Assembly (NCBI GenBank): GCA_030280995.1
Contig: JASXTE010000002.1
Coordinates: 42,609,683-42,673,682, forward strand
Origin: Hemileia vastatrix
Taxonomy: Eukaryota; Basidiomycota; Pucciniomycetes; Pucciniales; Zaghouaniaceae
Length of the DNA stretch: 64,000 nucleotides
Reading direction: 5' to 3'
This document shows positions 10,217 through 22,200 of this stretch, one piece after another. The first letter of the stretch is position 1; every line of letters begins with the position of its first letter. The translations under genes and the position numbers were made by a program. Below the pieces are notes generated by a model that saw nothing but the letters and a program-made list of their open reading frames with translations, ran no database searches and was not told the origin of the DNA.

Positions 10217-13200
10217 GTAAGTAATTTGGTTGATAGTCACTTGGGTATGTTTTCTAATAAATCTTCTTCTGCAGGTAATATTATTGAACATGGTGAAAGA
10301 ACAGTTAAACCTGTTAAAAGACAGCTTCCTGTAACTAGTAGCCCTATTGATGTAATTAGCAAATTGTCATTTGATGAACCTTTACATTTAACTTCTACAT
10401 CTTTAATTAATCCCTCTCTTGCAATTAAAAATGATTCTGTTCCCCCTGAAATCTATACCTTAATTGAAAAAACTTCTGAGGAAATATTGAAAGATACCCT
10501 TGATTTTAATATTGTGAAAGACAAACATGTGAGAGATGTGTTAATCCATGAAAATGATAGATTAAATAATTTACACTTGAAATGTAAAGTGAGTTCTTCT
10601 GTACAAGATACAGCTTATTTAAAAATCAAAGAAACCTTGAATATTGTTCTTAGTCAACAAAAACAAATAAGAAGTGACCATAGAGCTATCTCAGATAGAA
10701 ATATCAGTCTACATAAGACCTTGAGTGAATTGAAACCCCTTATTGAGGAAAATTATTCATTCAAGAATGAAATAAAATCTCTGAAAAATGAGTTTAAGAA
10801 GCTAAAAAATGATATCCATGCACTAAGTACCAAACACTCAGTTTCTGAGGACAGAAATGTTCTATCTCTTGCAAAAGTAAATGACCAGATGTCTGAAATT
10901 CCAAGAATAAGAAACTATGTGTCTGACCTACAGGAAAAGTTCTCAACCTTAAACATCAATAATGAATTAAATGAGATTTCTGTAAATAAGCTGCATAAAA
11001 ATAAAGGGAAAAAACCTGAACAAAGTTCATCCTTTCTTCCTCATATTTCAACCATTAAACAAACTGACAATGAGTCTGTAAAATCTTTTGCTACTAGCAA
11101 AAGATCTTGTGATGGTCATGCACCAGCTGTTTTTGTAAATAATGAAATTTCTGAACACCTGGCTAAACTTCAGGAATTATTACTAATGAATAATTCTAAC
11201 CAAAAAGTGGACCATCCCAGTAGTCAGAAAAATTGGCCTAAGTTAGACCAATATCCTACCTTTGATGGTGATTCTTCCTCTGATTGGCAACACTTTATCC
11301 AGAGAATTGATAATTTAAAGAGATCTTATAAACTACCTGATGAGGAAATTGTTTCTAAGCTAATTTCTTTATTTTACAATGTAGCCTTGATGTGGTATGA
11401 ATCTGTCCTCTTAGATAACAATCATTATACATGGAATGATTGGAAATCCTTGATTGAGAATCAGTTTGGTGGTTAAAAATTCAGGTTAGCTCAGCAGAGA
11501 CTGTATGAGAATACTAGATATGTATCCTCCTCTGTTGAAAAGCCCATTGTTTTTCTGATGAAAATAACTAAAATCCTTAGAGCAATTGATCCAAAGATGG
11601 ATTATGATATTTGGAGAGATAAAATCTTGTATAAATTACCAAATTCTCTTAGGGATTTGATTGTTGCTAGAACTGAGTATGTAAGGGAAAATTCTTCTTT
11701 CATTAATATCTGTAATGAAGTACTACTCAACCATAGATATTAACCAAAGAATTACCTTAGTAAATCTTATAATGATCAGAATAAACCTTCTATAAAGCTC
11801 CCAGAAAAATCTGGTAAACCCTCTGCCCCAGTTGCACCTAAAAAATATGCAACAAATACTTGTTATAAATGTAACAAACCGTGGCAGAAGGGTCATGTTT
11901 GTGACAAGAAAATTCATCTTGTTGAACAAAATGAAGACACTGATGAAGTTGAACTTGAAGTCAATAATTCTTCCAGTGACTGTGAAAGTAATATCTCCTA
12001 TGACAATGAATCTGTTAAAGATGTTTTAATGTTGGAACATGATGTCCATTATTTAAATAATATATCTGAAGATTGTGTATTGAATTTATCTTCAGTAGAA
12101 GATGCTGAGATAATTAAAGATATTACTAACAATTCTATTCCTATATCCCCTTTAAAGGCACCTGTTATCATTAATGGTAAAAATGCTGATGTAGTTCTTG
12201 ATTCTGGTGCTGGAGGAAGTGTAGTATCTGAAAAAGCTTTGGCTTCAGTGGATAAGGAATATTTGAGTAAATTATTGCCTATAACTTCTGAAAAATGGAG
12301 AGGGTATGGCTCTACCTTATTTCCTATTGGCAAATACAAAACCTCTGTATTCTTCAAATATAATGGTGGTTTTGTCAGAGCTATTTGTGAGTTTTTTGTC
12401 ATGAAAAATGATAATTTGAGCAATTGGTTTATTATGGGAAATGATATTTTAACCATGTTTGGTGTGAAACTGGACCCAGCAAATAATTGCTTTACCTTAG
12501 GAATGAATGGGAAAAGAAAATTCAAAATTTCTTCTCCTAGACCTTCTGGGCATTTGTTGAAATCTTGTAACTCACTGACCCAATGTAAAGGTAGAACAAC
12601 AACTGAAATGGATGATTTATTACATGAAATAAATACCGCTTCTTTTGGTGATCAGTTGACTAGTGAACAAAAGGATTCTATTGTTGACTCTATTACCTCT
12701 TTCCCTATGGCTTGTGCTCATGGTTCTCATGTCTTGGGAATTGTTCAGGAAGAGATGAAAATTACCTTATCCTGTAATTTGAGTGATATTCCTCCTTCCC
12801 TTAAGAAAAAACCATATCCTGCTTCTCCATCAAAAAGAAAAGATATTGAAGATAATATTGAAACATTATTGAAAATGAATATCATTGAGAAAGTGGATGT
12901 CACCCCCAAATATTGTGTCATCTCCCAGTCTTGATTTCATATGAAAAAGATAAATCTAGATTATGTGGAGATTACAGAGCTTTAAATACTTATACTGTTG
13001 ATGATATTTATCCTTTACCCAGAATTAATTCAATACATGCTACCTTGCAAGGTGCAAAATTTATTAGTTGTCTGGATGGTAATAAAGGTTATCATCAAGT
13101 TCCAGTTGAGAAAAATTCTCAAAATTTTTTGCTTATTGCTACTCATATGGGAATATATAAGTATGTTAGGATGCCATTTGGCCCTAAAAATGCTCCTTCA

Positions 13201-15727
13201 GTTTTCCAGAAAGTCATGGATAACACTTTCCATCAAGAAATTATTGAAGGTTGGCTCATGGTTTATATTGATGATATTATTGTTTTTTCTAAAACTTTTG
13301 ATGAACATATGATTCACTTGAATAGAGTTTTCCAAAAAATGGATGAAATCAATATGACCTTATCTTTAAAAAAGTGTAAATTTGGTTTTCAATCTTTGAA
13401 AGTCCTTGGCCATGTTGTGTCAGGCTTACAAATTTGTGTAGACCATAATAAAGTTGCTGCCATTCAAAATGTGAAAGCACCAACTTCTGTAAGAGAAATC
13501 CAAAGTTTTTTGGGTATGTGTGGCTATTATAGACAATATATTAAAAATTATCAGGTCATAGCCTTGCCTCTTACAAAACTGACCAGAAAAGATGTTGCTT
13601 TTCTCTGGAATAATGACTGTCAAAAAGCTTTTGATGCATTAAAAAGTTGCTTAATGACAGCCCCTATATTGGCTCTTCCAGATTTTAACAAGCCATTTGT
13701 CCTTTATACAGATGCTAGCTTTATTGGTCTGGGTGCTGCCCTTCACGAAAAGCAAATTATTAATGATAAATCCTCAGAGGTTGTAATTTGTTATATTTCA
13801 AGAACCTTAAGAAATAGTGAATTGAAATATGGTTCCACTCAATTGGAGTGCTTAGCAGTTGTTTGGGCTCTTGAGAAACTTCATTACTACTTGGATGACC
13901 AAAAATTTGAGTTGGTAACTGACTGTAGTGCTGTGAAATCTCTCTTAAACCTCAAGACACCTAACAGACATATGTTCAGGTGGCAACTTGCTGTTCAGGA
14001 ATACAGAGGAAGGATGACTATTATCCACAGAGCTGGAAATGTTCACTCTAATGTTGATATGCTCTCCAGATTTCCTCTGCCAAATAATGACTCCAATCCT
14101 GCTTATGTACCTGAAGATGATACTGTTCATATACATGGTATATTTATAGTTGATATGGAAGAAGAGTTATTACAGTTAATACTGGATTCATATGATAAAG
14201 ATTCTGATTTAAATAAATTAGTTACTATTTTGAATGATCCTAAGAATGCTTCAATTCAAGCATTAATAAAAACTCTTCCTGCAAAGTACCAAAATGCTTT
14301 AAATAAAGGAAAGTTTTCTATTGAGGATGGTTATATATATTATAGAAGGAAGCTTACCAATGTAATTGTTATTCCTCCTTCAATGAAAGAAACTATCCTC
14401 AAACTTTGTCATGATGACATATTAGCTGGTCATTTTGATCTTGAAAAAACATTGATTAGAATCAAAAAAACTGCATGGTGGGCTAATATGTCTGAAGACA
14501 CAAAATTATATGTTGAATCTTGTGATTCCTGCCAAAAATCTAAAAGGTTAACAGGTAAGAGAGCAGGGTTATTACAACATATTGAAGCACCTAGTGCTCC
14601 CTGGCAAATCATTAATATGGATTTTGTCACTGGTCTTCCTGTTGCAGGTAAAGACAGCTTTAACTCTTGTTGGGTAATAGTGGATAGATTCACAAAAATG
14701 TGCAAATTTATTCCAACCCACAAAGATGTATCCACCAAAGAATCAGCTTTCTTATGGTGGTCTTACATGTTTAATATTATTGGTTTTCCAAAAGCCATTA
14801 TCTCTGATAGGGATCCAAAGTTCACTTCTGAGTTTTGGACCTCTTTGATGGATATTTGTGGCTGTGAGTTAAAATTGTCTACAGCTCACCATCCTCAGAC
14901 TGATGGTCTAGCTGAAAGAATGATTCAAACTCTGGAAGATATGATTAGAAGGTATTGTGCCTTTGGTTTAGAATATAAAGACAATGACAGATTTACTCAT
15001 GATTGGGTCACTCTTTTGCCTGGTCTTGAATTTGCATATAATAGCACTGTTCATTCTGTCACTGAGAAAAAGCCTTTTGAGCTTTGGTTAGGTTATGTCC
15101 CAAACACTCCTGCTCAGATTCTCAATAATAAATTACCTAAGTTGGAACTACACCCTGGTGTAAAATCTTTTATGCAAATGCAACAGCTATGCAGAAAACA
15201 TGCTCAGAGTTGTATTGATAAAGCATTTGAATATGAAAAGAAAAGATGGGATAAATCCCATAAAGAATACACATTTAACAAGGGTGATGAAGTGTTGATC
15301 TCTACTGTACATTTCAATTTACAAGGTAACCACAAATTAAAAGATCCTTTTGTAGGACCATTTGTTGTTAAAAGAATGGTTGATGATAATGCAGTAGAAG
15401 TTGTATTGTATTCTCCATATGATAGGAATCATCCTGTCTTTCCCATTTCTTTGCTTAAACCTTATACTTCCAACAGTGACTTATTTCCAAAAAGAAGAGG
15501 AAGACCTAAGAAGAACCCTCAGGAAGTCACAGAAACAGCAGAAATTGATAAAATTCTCAATGATAGAATTATCACTTCTGAAAGAGGTACTGAATATTTA
15601 TTGAGATATAAGAACAAATCATCTGAACATGATGCATGGATACCTGGCAAGGAAATTTCAAATCTGCCTGCTCTGTTGAAAAAATACAAAAAGAAAAAAT
15701 CTTAGCATTTTTTTCATTGTTTTTTTT

Positions 15728-15740
15728 TAGAGTGAGGGAG
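15728..15740 (+). other. Polypurine tract of A2
   Basis: AGAGTGAGGGAG directly before the 3' LTR, preceded by a T run. It is the expected plus-strand priming site, and the same tract occurs in A3, B1 and C1. Confidence 0.8.
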
Positions 15741-16876
15741 TGTCAGCCAGGCTATTCCAGGAGTCCAGTAAATGATATATAACTTATAAAACCTTAAAGA
15801 GTGGGTAAGAATTGTATTTAATGAATATAACTTAATATTTTATTGCATAATAAAATTATATAAGTATTTTATTATATACAAGTGTTACATTAAATTTATT
15901 GGTTATATATATTTTTATATACAGTTAAATTGAACATAATATAATATATTCTACAAATAATGGCACATTTTTATGTATTTAATAATTATAAATTTATTTT
16001 TAATTAATTGAAAAACATATATTATAATTATAAGTGTAAAATTGACTTATAATATATTTAAATTAATTACTTAAATTTATATATTAAATAATACCTCTCA
16101 TATAATACTAAACAATAATTAATGACGCCTCTTTTGACCCTTAATTGTGTTAGAAAAAACAAATAAATTAATTTATACTAAATTGAGATTTATTACATGT
16201 TTTGTTGCGTCAAAGTATTTTTTGTTTCACTTAAAATATCCTTTAATCAGACTGTACCAACTGTTTGGAATTATTTTTCTCATAGTTCCTATGTTCCAAT
16301 CTTGTTTAGTTATTCACTATTGTCACTTACTGATTTGGGAATTAATGGCGGGAAAATTGGATTCTTAATTGGGGTTTTAATTAATTGTTTCATGTTTTTC
16401 TCTATATTGTTATGTTTCATTTACTCTTTGATATATTTGTTTTATTCTATTCTAATCATTGTATTAACAAATATAGTAGCGCTTCAGAGGACCCATTGCC
16501 TATAAAAGGGCCTTGAATAATCCCCTGTAGCCTCATCACTTATTACACACTCAACAAATTAAATAACTATTTTATTACGTTTATATTTTTTTTATTAGTA
16601 ATACAAATCTAATTAAAAGTCTATATAACAAATTAAAGGTTGCTTTAAGTCTGATAGTAATTAAAATTGTTTGCCGCGCAGAACCCTTACATTTAAAAAT
16701 ATTATTGTTAATAAAATCTAAGTTTTTGTCACCTCTCAAAGTTGCTCACTGTTGTTTCCCTCTCAAATAAGTTAAATATATATTATTTTGATTTATTTCT
16801 TTATTTTCCCTTGTCCTCCTCCTTCTTTCCTCCTTTTCTCCTATTTTCCTTACCTCTTCTAGACGACTGACCGACA
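15741..16876 (+). repeat. 3' LTR of A2
   Basis: 1136 bp, nearly identical to 7448-8584, with TATAAAAG at 16501-16508. It is followed by the ATGAT target duplication. Confidence 0.93.
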
Positions 16877-16881
16877 ATGAT

Positions 16882-16994
16882 TGTATTGAAGTTGATTTTG
16901 AAGAAGATGATAGAGATGATAAAGATGAAGATGATAAAGAGGATAAAGATGAAGATGATAGAGAATTAAGGGGTGAATCTGAAGAAGAAGACAT
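16882..16994 (-). pseudogene. Ser-rich N terminus of H1 TET-like gene, severed by A2
   Basis: ATG at 16994 begins MSSSSDSPLNSLSSSS and continues Ser/Leu-rich to the A2 target duplication; the frame then runs into the LTR. It matches the start of the H2 gene at 38777. The remainder lies at 7447-5984. Confidence 0.7.
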
Positions 16995-18049
16995 TTATTT
17001 GATCCGAAAAAAATTTAAATCTCAAAAAAAAATTCTACACATATTTTTTAAAAAAAAACTCACGTAATAATAACTTTTAAAATAAAATTTAAAGCAATAT
17101 CCTTTTAAAAAAATAAAAAAAAAAATTATAAATTTTCAGTAAAAATTATTTTAAAAAAAAATTACAAAAGAGAATCTGAAGTTTGGTTATAAAAAACCTT
17201 CACAGAAAATCCTGTCAAAATAATAAATAAATAAAAATAATAAATAAATAAAAATTTCTGTAAAAGAAAAATCAGAACAAATAAAATTAAAAAAAAATTA
17301 ATTCAGTAAAATGTAAAATTATTTGTAAGAAAAATTAAAAATTAATATCTAAACCTTTTTTTTTTGTAATTTACAGGGAAAGACCTTAACAGAATGTAAA
17401 AGTTTTTTTTTTCTAAAAATCTGCCAAAAAAAAAAAAGTTACAATTAAGTATGTTTTTTGAAAAATAGGTAACACCTCTTTAACTCTCATTACAGTACCC
17501 TTTCCCCCCTTTATTTCTCTGAAATCACCTCTAAATTCCCTCCCTCCTTACCTCAAAACCTTCCTCAAATACCCTCCTTTCCTGTCTCAAAATCCCCCTG
17601 ATACCCCCTCCTTAATTGCTACAAAACCCCCCCAAACCCCCCTTTTACCCCTCTTTATATGTCCAAACCCCCCCTCCTTTCCCCACTCTTTAGCCGCTTC
17701 AACCCCCCCTTTTAGGTCCCCTACACTCCCCTTAATCCATCTCTAGTGTCTCCTCCTCCTTAACAAACAATTGCTAACAATTGTTTGTTAAGTAAACGAA
17801 TTGATAGTGATTTGTTTACTTAACAAACAATCGATAGCAATTGTTCATTAAGGAGGGGGGGTAGAGGTGGCTAAATGGAAGTGGAAGGGGGGAATCAAAG
17901 CGGTTAAAGAGAGGAGAAGGGGGGAGTGATGAGGCACCTAAAGAGAGGGGAAGGGGAGGTCTTGAGGCACCTAAAGAGGGGGGAAAGGGGGTATTTGGGA
18001 CAGGCAAGGAGGGTGAAAGGCAGGTAAAGAGAGAGGAAAAGGGGAGAAA
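16995..18049. repeat. H1 spacer: A/T-homopolymer region plus C-rich and G-rich arms
   Basis: No gene seen. About 17040-17460 is poly-A/T-rich and matches 38340-38770 of H2. From 17500 to 17760 lies a C-rich arm, and from 17850 to 18040 a G-rich arm with repeated 'gaggcacctaaagagagggg' units. Between them (17760-17850) is a palindromic segment built from 'cttaacaaacaat'. It is the counterpart of 37640-38330 in H2. Confidence 0.7.
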
Positions 18050-19191
18050 TGTCGGCTGGTCGTCTAGAAGAAGGAGAAAAGAGAATAGTGAATGAGAGGA
18101 GGAGCAGGAGGAAAGGAGTATAGGCAATAAAAAAAATAAAATCTAATAAAATTATTTAATTTATTGAGAGAAAAGGCAACGACGAGTGAGCTGAGAAGAA
18201 ATAACAATTTGGTTTTATAAATATTAATATTATTTAAGTAAGAATTCTGCGCGGCAACCAATATAATTACTATCAGACTTAAAGCAACCTTTAAATTGTT
18301 ATATAAAATTTTAATTAGAATTTTATTACTAATAAAAAGAATATAAACGTAATATAAAAATTGTATATAAATTGTTGAGTGTATAATAAGTGATAAGGCT
18401 ACAGGGGATTATCCAAGGCCCTTTTATAGGCAATGGGTCCTCTGAAGCGCTACTATATCAGTAAATACAATGATTAGAAAGAAATAAAACAAATATATCA
18501 AAAAGAGTAAATGAAACATAACAATATAGAGAAAAACATGAAACAATTAATTAAAAGCCCAATTAAGAATCCAATTTCCCCGCCATTAATCCCCAAATCA
18601 GTAAGTGACAATAGTAAATAACTAAACAAGAGTGGAAACATAGGAACTATGAGAAATATAATTCCCAACAGATGGTCCATCCTGATTAGAGAACATTTTA
18701 AGTGAAACAAAAATAATTTGACGCAACAAAACAATCAATTAATCTCAATTTAGTTCAAATTAATTTATTTGTTTTTTTCTAACACAATTAAGGGTCAAAA
18801 GAAGCGTCCTTAATAATTGTTTAGTGTCATATGAGAGGTATTAGTTAATATATAAATTTAAGTAATTAATTTAAATATATTATAAATCAAATTTACACTT
18901 GTAATTATAATATATGTTTTTTAATTAATCAAATATAAATTTATAATTATTAAATATATAAAAATGCGCCATTATTTTTAGAATATATTATATTATGCTC
19001 AATTTAATTGTATATAAAAATATATATAACCAATAAATTTAATGTAACATTTGTATATAATAAAATTCTTATATAATTTCATTATGTAATAAAATATTAA
19101 GTTATATTCATTAAATACAAGTTTTACCCACTCTTTAAGGTTTTATAATTTATATATCATTTACTGGACTCCTGGAATAGCCTGGCTGACA
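18050..19191 (-). repeat. 3' LTR of A3
   Basis: 1142 bp, TGTCAGCC...CCGACA on the minus strand, with TATAAAAG complement at 18421-18428. Directly upstream in element orientation is the polypurine tract at about 19192-19203. Confidence 0.94.
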
Positions 19192-19204
19192 CTCCCTCAC
19201 TCTA
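19192..19204 (-). other. Polypurine tract of A3
   Basis: Minus-strand AGAGTGAGGGAG abutting the 3' LTR, the same as in A2 and B1. Confidence 0.8.
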
Positions 19205-19226
19205 AAAAAACAATAAAAAAAAAATG

Positions 19227-22200
19227 CTAAGATTTTTTCTTTTTGTATTTTTTCAACAGAGCAGGCAGATTTGAAATTTCTTTGCCAGGTATCCATGCAT
19301 CATGTTCAGATGATTTGTTCTTATATCTCAATAAATATTCAGTACCTCTTTCAGAAGTGATAATTCTATCATTGAGAATTTTATCAATTTCTGCTGTTTC
19401 TGTGACTTCCTGAGGGTTCTTCTTAGGTCTTCCTCTTCTTTTTGGAAATAAGTCACTGTTGGAAGTATAAGGTTTAAGCAAAGAAATGGGAAAGACAGGA
19501 TGTTTCCTATCATATGGAGAATACAATACAACTTCTACTGCATTATCACCAACCATTCTTTTAACAACAAATGGTCCTACAAAAGGATCTTTTAATTTGT
19601 GGTTACCTTGTAAATTGAAATGGACAGTAGAGATCAACACTTCATCACCCTTATTAAATGTGTATTCTTTATGGGATTTATCCCATCTTTTCTTTTCATA
19701 TTCAAATGCTTTATCAATACAACTCTGAGCATGTTTTCTGCATAGCTGTTGCATTTGCATAAAAGATTTTACACCAGGATGTAGTTCCAACTTAGGTAAT
19801 TTATTATTGAGAATCTGAGCAGGAGTGTTTGGGACATAACCTAACCAAAGCTCAAAAGGCTTTTTCTCAGTGACAGAATGAACAGTGCTATTATATGCAA
19901 ATTCAAGACCAGGCAAAAGAGTGACCCAATCATGAGTAAATCTGTCATTATCTTTATATTCTAAACCAAAGGCACAATACCTTCTAATCATATCTTCCAG
20001 AGTTTGAATCATTCTTTCAGCTAGACCATCAGTCTGAGGATGGTGAGCTGTAGATAATTTTAACTCACAGCCACAAATATCCATCAAAGAGGTCCAAAAC
20101 TCAGAAGTGAATTTTGGATCTCTATCAGAGATAATGGCTTTTGGAAAACCAATAATATTAAACATGTAAGACCACCATAAGAAAGCTAATTCCTTGGTGG
20201 ATACATCTTTGTGGGTTGGAATAAATTTGCACATTTTTGTGAATCTATCAACTATTACCCAACAAGAGTTAAAGCTGTCTTTACCTGCAACAGGAAGACC
20301 AGTGACAAAATCCATATTAATGATTTGCCAGGGAGCACTAGGTGCTTCAATATGTTGTAACAACCCTGCTCTTTTACCTGTTAACCTTTTAGATTTTTGG
20401 CAGGAATCACAAGATTCAACATATAATTTTGTGTCTTCAGACATATTAGCCCACCATGCAGTGTTTTTGATTCTAATCAATGTTTTTTCAAGATCAAAAT
20501 GACCAGCTAATATGTCATCATGACAAAGTTTGAGGATAGTTTCTTTCATTGAAGGAGGAATAACAATTACATTGGTAAGCTTCCTTCTATAATAAATATA
20601 ACCATCTTCAATAGAAAACTTTCCTTTATTTAAGGCATTTTGGTATTTTGCAGGAAGAGTTTTTATTAATGCTTGAATTGAAGCATTCTTAGGATCATTC
20701 AAAATAGTAACTAATTTATTTAAGTCAGAATCTTTATCATATGAATCCAGTATTAATTGTAATAACTCTTCTTCCATATCAACTATAAATATACCATGTA
20801 TATGAACAGTGTCATCCTCAGGTACATAAGCAGGATTGGAGTCATTATTTGGCAAAGGCAATCTGGAGAGCATATCAACATTAGAGTGAACATTTCCAGC
20901 TCTGTGTATAATAGTCATCCTTCCTCTGTATTCCTGAACAGCAAGTTGCCACCTGAACATATGTCTGTTAGGTGTTTTGAGGTTTAAGAGAGATTTCACA
21001 GCACTACAGTCAGTTACCAACTCAAATTTTTGGTCATCCAAGTAGTAATGAAGTTTCTCAAGAGCCCAAACAACTGCTAAGCACTCCAATTGAGTGGCAC
21101 CATATTTCAATTCACTATTTCTTAAGGTTCTTGAAATATAACAAATTACAACCTCTGAGGATTTATCATTAATAATTTGCTTTTGGTGAAGGGCAGCACC
21201 CAGACCAATAAAGCTTGCATCTGTATAAAGTACAAATGGCTTGTTAAAATCTGGGAGAGCCAATATAGGGGCTGACATTAAGCAATTTTTCAATGTATTA
21301 AAAGTTTTTTGACAGTCATCATTCCAGAGAAAAGCAACATCTTTTCTGGTTAGTTTTGTAAGAGGCAAGGCTATGACCTGATAATTTTTAATATATTGTC
21401 TATAATAGCCACACATACCCAAAAAACTTTGGATTTCTCTTACAGAAGTTGGTGCTTTCACATTTTGAATGGCAGCAACTTTATTATGGTCTACACAAAT
21501 TTGTAAGCCTGACACAACATGGCCAAGGACTTTCAAAGATTGAAAACCAAATTTACACTTTTTTAAAGATAAGGTCATATTGATTTCATCCATTTTTTGG
21601 AAAACTCTATTCAAGTGAATCATATGTTCATCAAAAGTTTTAGAAAAAACAATAATATCATCAATATAAACCATGAGCCAACCTTCAATAATTTCTTGAT
21701 GGAAAGTGTTATCCATGACTTTTTGGAAAACTGAAGGAGCATTTTTAGGGCCAAATGGCATCCTAACATACTTATATATTCCCATATGAGTAGCAATAAG
21801 CAAAAAATTTTGAGAATTTTTCTCAACTGGAACTTGATGATAACCTTTATTACCATCCAGACAACTGATAAATTTTGCACCTTGCAAGGTAGCATGTATT
21901 GAATTAATTCTGGGTAAAGGATAAATATCATCAACAGTATAAGTATTTAAAGCTCTGCAATCTCCACATAATCTAGCTTTATCTTTTTCATAAGAAATTA
22001 AGACTGGGGAGATGACACAATATTTGGGGGTGACATCCACTTTTTCAATGATATTCATTTTCAATAATGTTTCAATATTATCTTCAATATCTTTTCTTTT
22101 TGATGGAGAAGCAGGATATGGTTTTTTCTTAAGGGAAGGAGGAATATCACTCAAATTACAGGATAAGGTAATTTTCATCTCTTCCTGAACAATTCCCAAG

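Larger units (their letters stand above)
9275..15705 (+). pseudogene. Gag-Pol of A2, broken
   Basis: Same domain order as A3. Relative to A3 there is a MITE in the N-terminal segment (9391-9651), a nonsense codon after the Gag capsid-like domain (codon ending 11476), a second nonsense after NHRY (ending 11743) and a one-base deletion just before the RT core (about 12926). From 12913 to 15705 the frame is open and holds RT (YIDD), RNase H, the HHCC and D,D,E integrase motifs, and the C-terminal chromodomain. A separate open piece (12029-12934) holds the protease DSGA site. It cannot make the intact polyprotein. Confidence 0.92.
7448..16876 (+). mobile_element. Ty3/gypsy element, family A, copy A2 (full length, degenerate)
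   Basis: 9429-bp element with LTRs at 7448-8584 and 15741-16876, flanked by a perfect 5-bp duplication ATGAT (7443-7447 and 16877-16881). The insertion splits the H1 oxygenase gene. The internal region has lost coding capacity and contains a MITE in ORFx intron 1. Confidence 0.95.

Noticed and set aside
11470..11745. Repeat-induced point mutation as cause of the nonsense codons in A2
   Set aside because: Single changes of mixed type and an indel; no dense C-to-T or G-to-A runs are evident compared with A3.
12049..12525. 158-residue open frame antisense to the protease region of gypsy copies (also 751-1227, 22408-22884)
   Set aside because: It is present in each family-A copy only because the sense strand is conserved; it changes with sense-codon constraints and has no recognisable domain.
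9275..15705. Programmed frameshift between gag and pol
   Set aside because: A3 has gag and pol in one uninterrupted frame; the breaks in A2, B1 and C1 are at different places and look like ordinary decay.
15706..15740. An env-like third gene after pol
   Set aside because: Only a T run and the polypurine tract lie between the pol stop and the 3' LTR in every copy.
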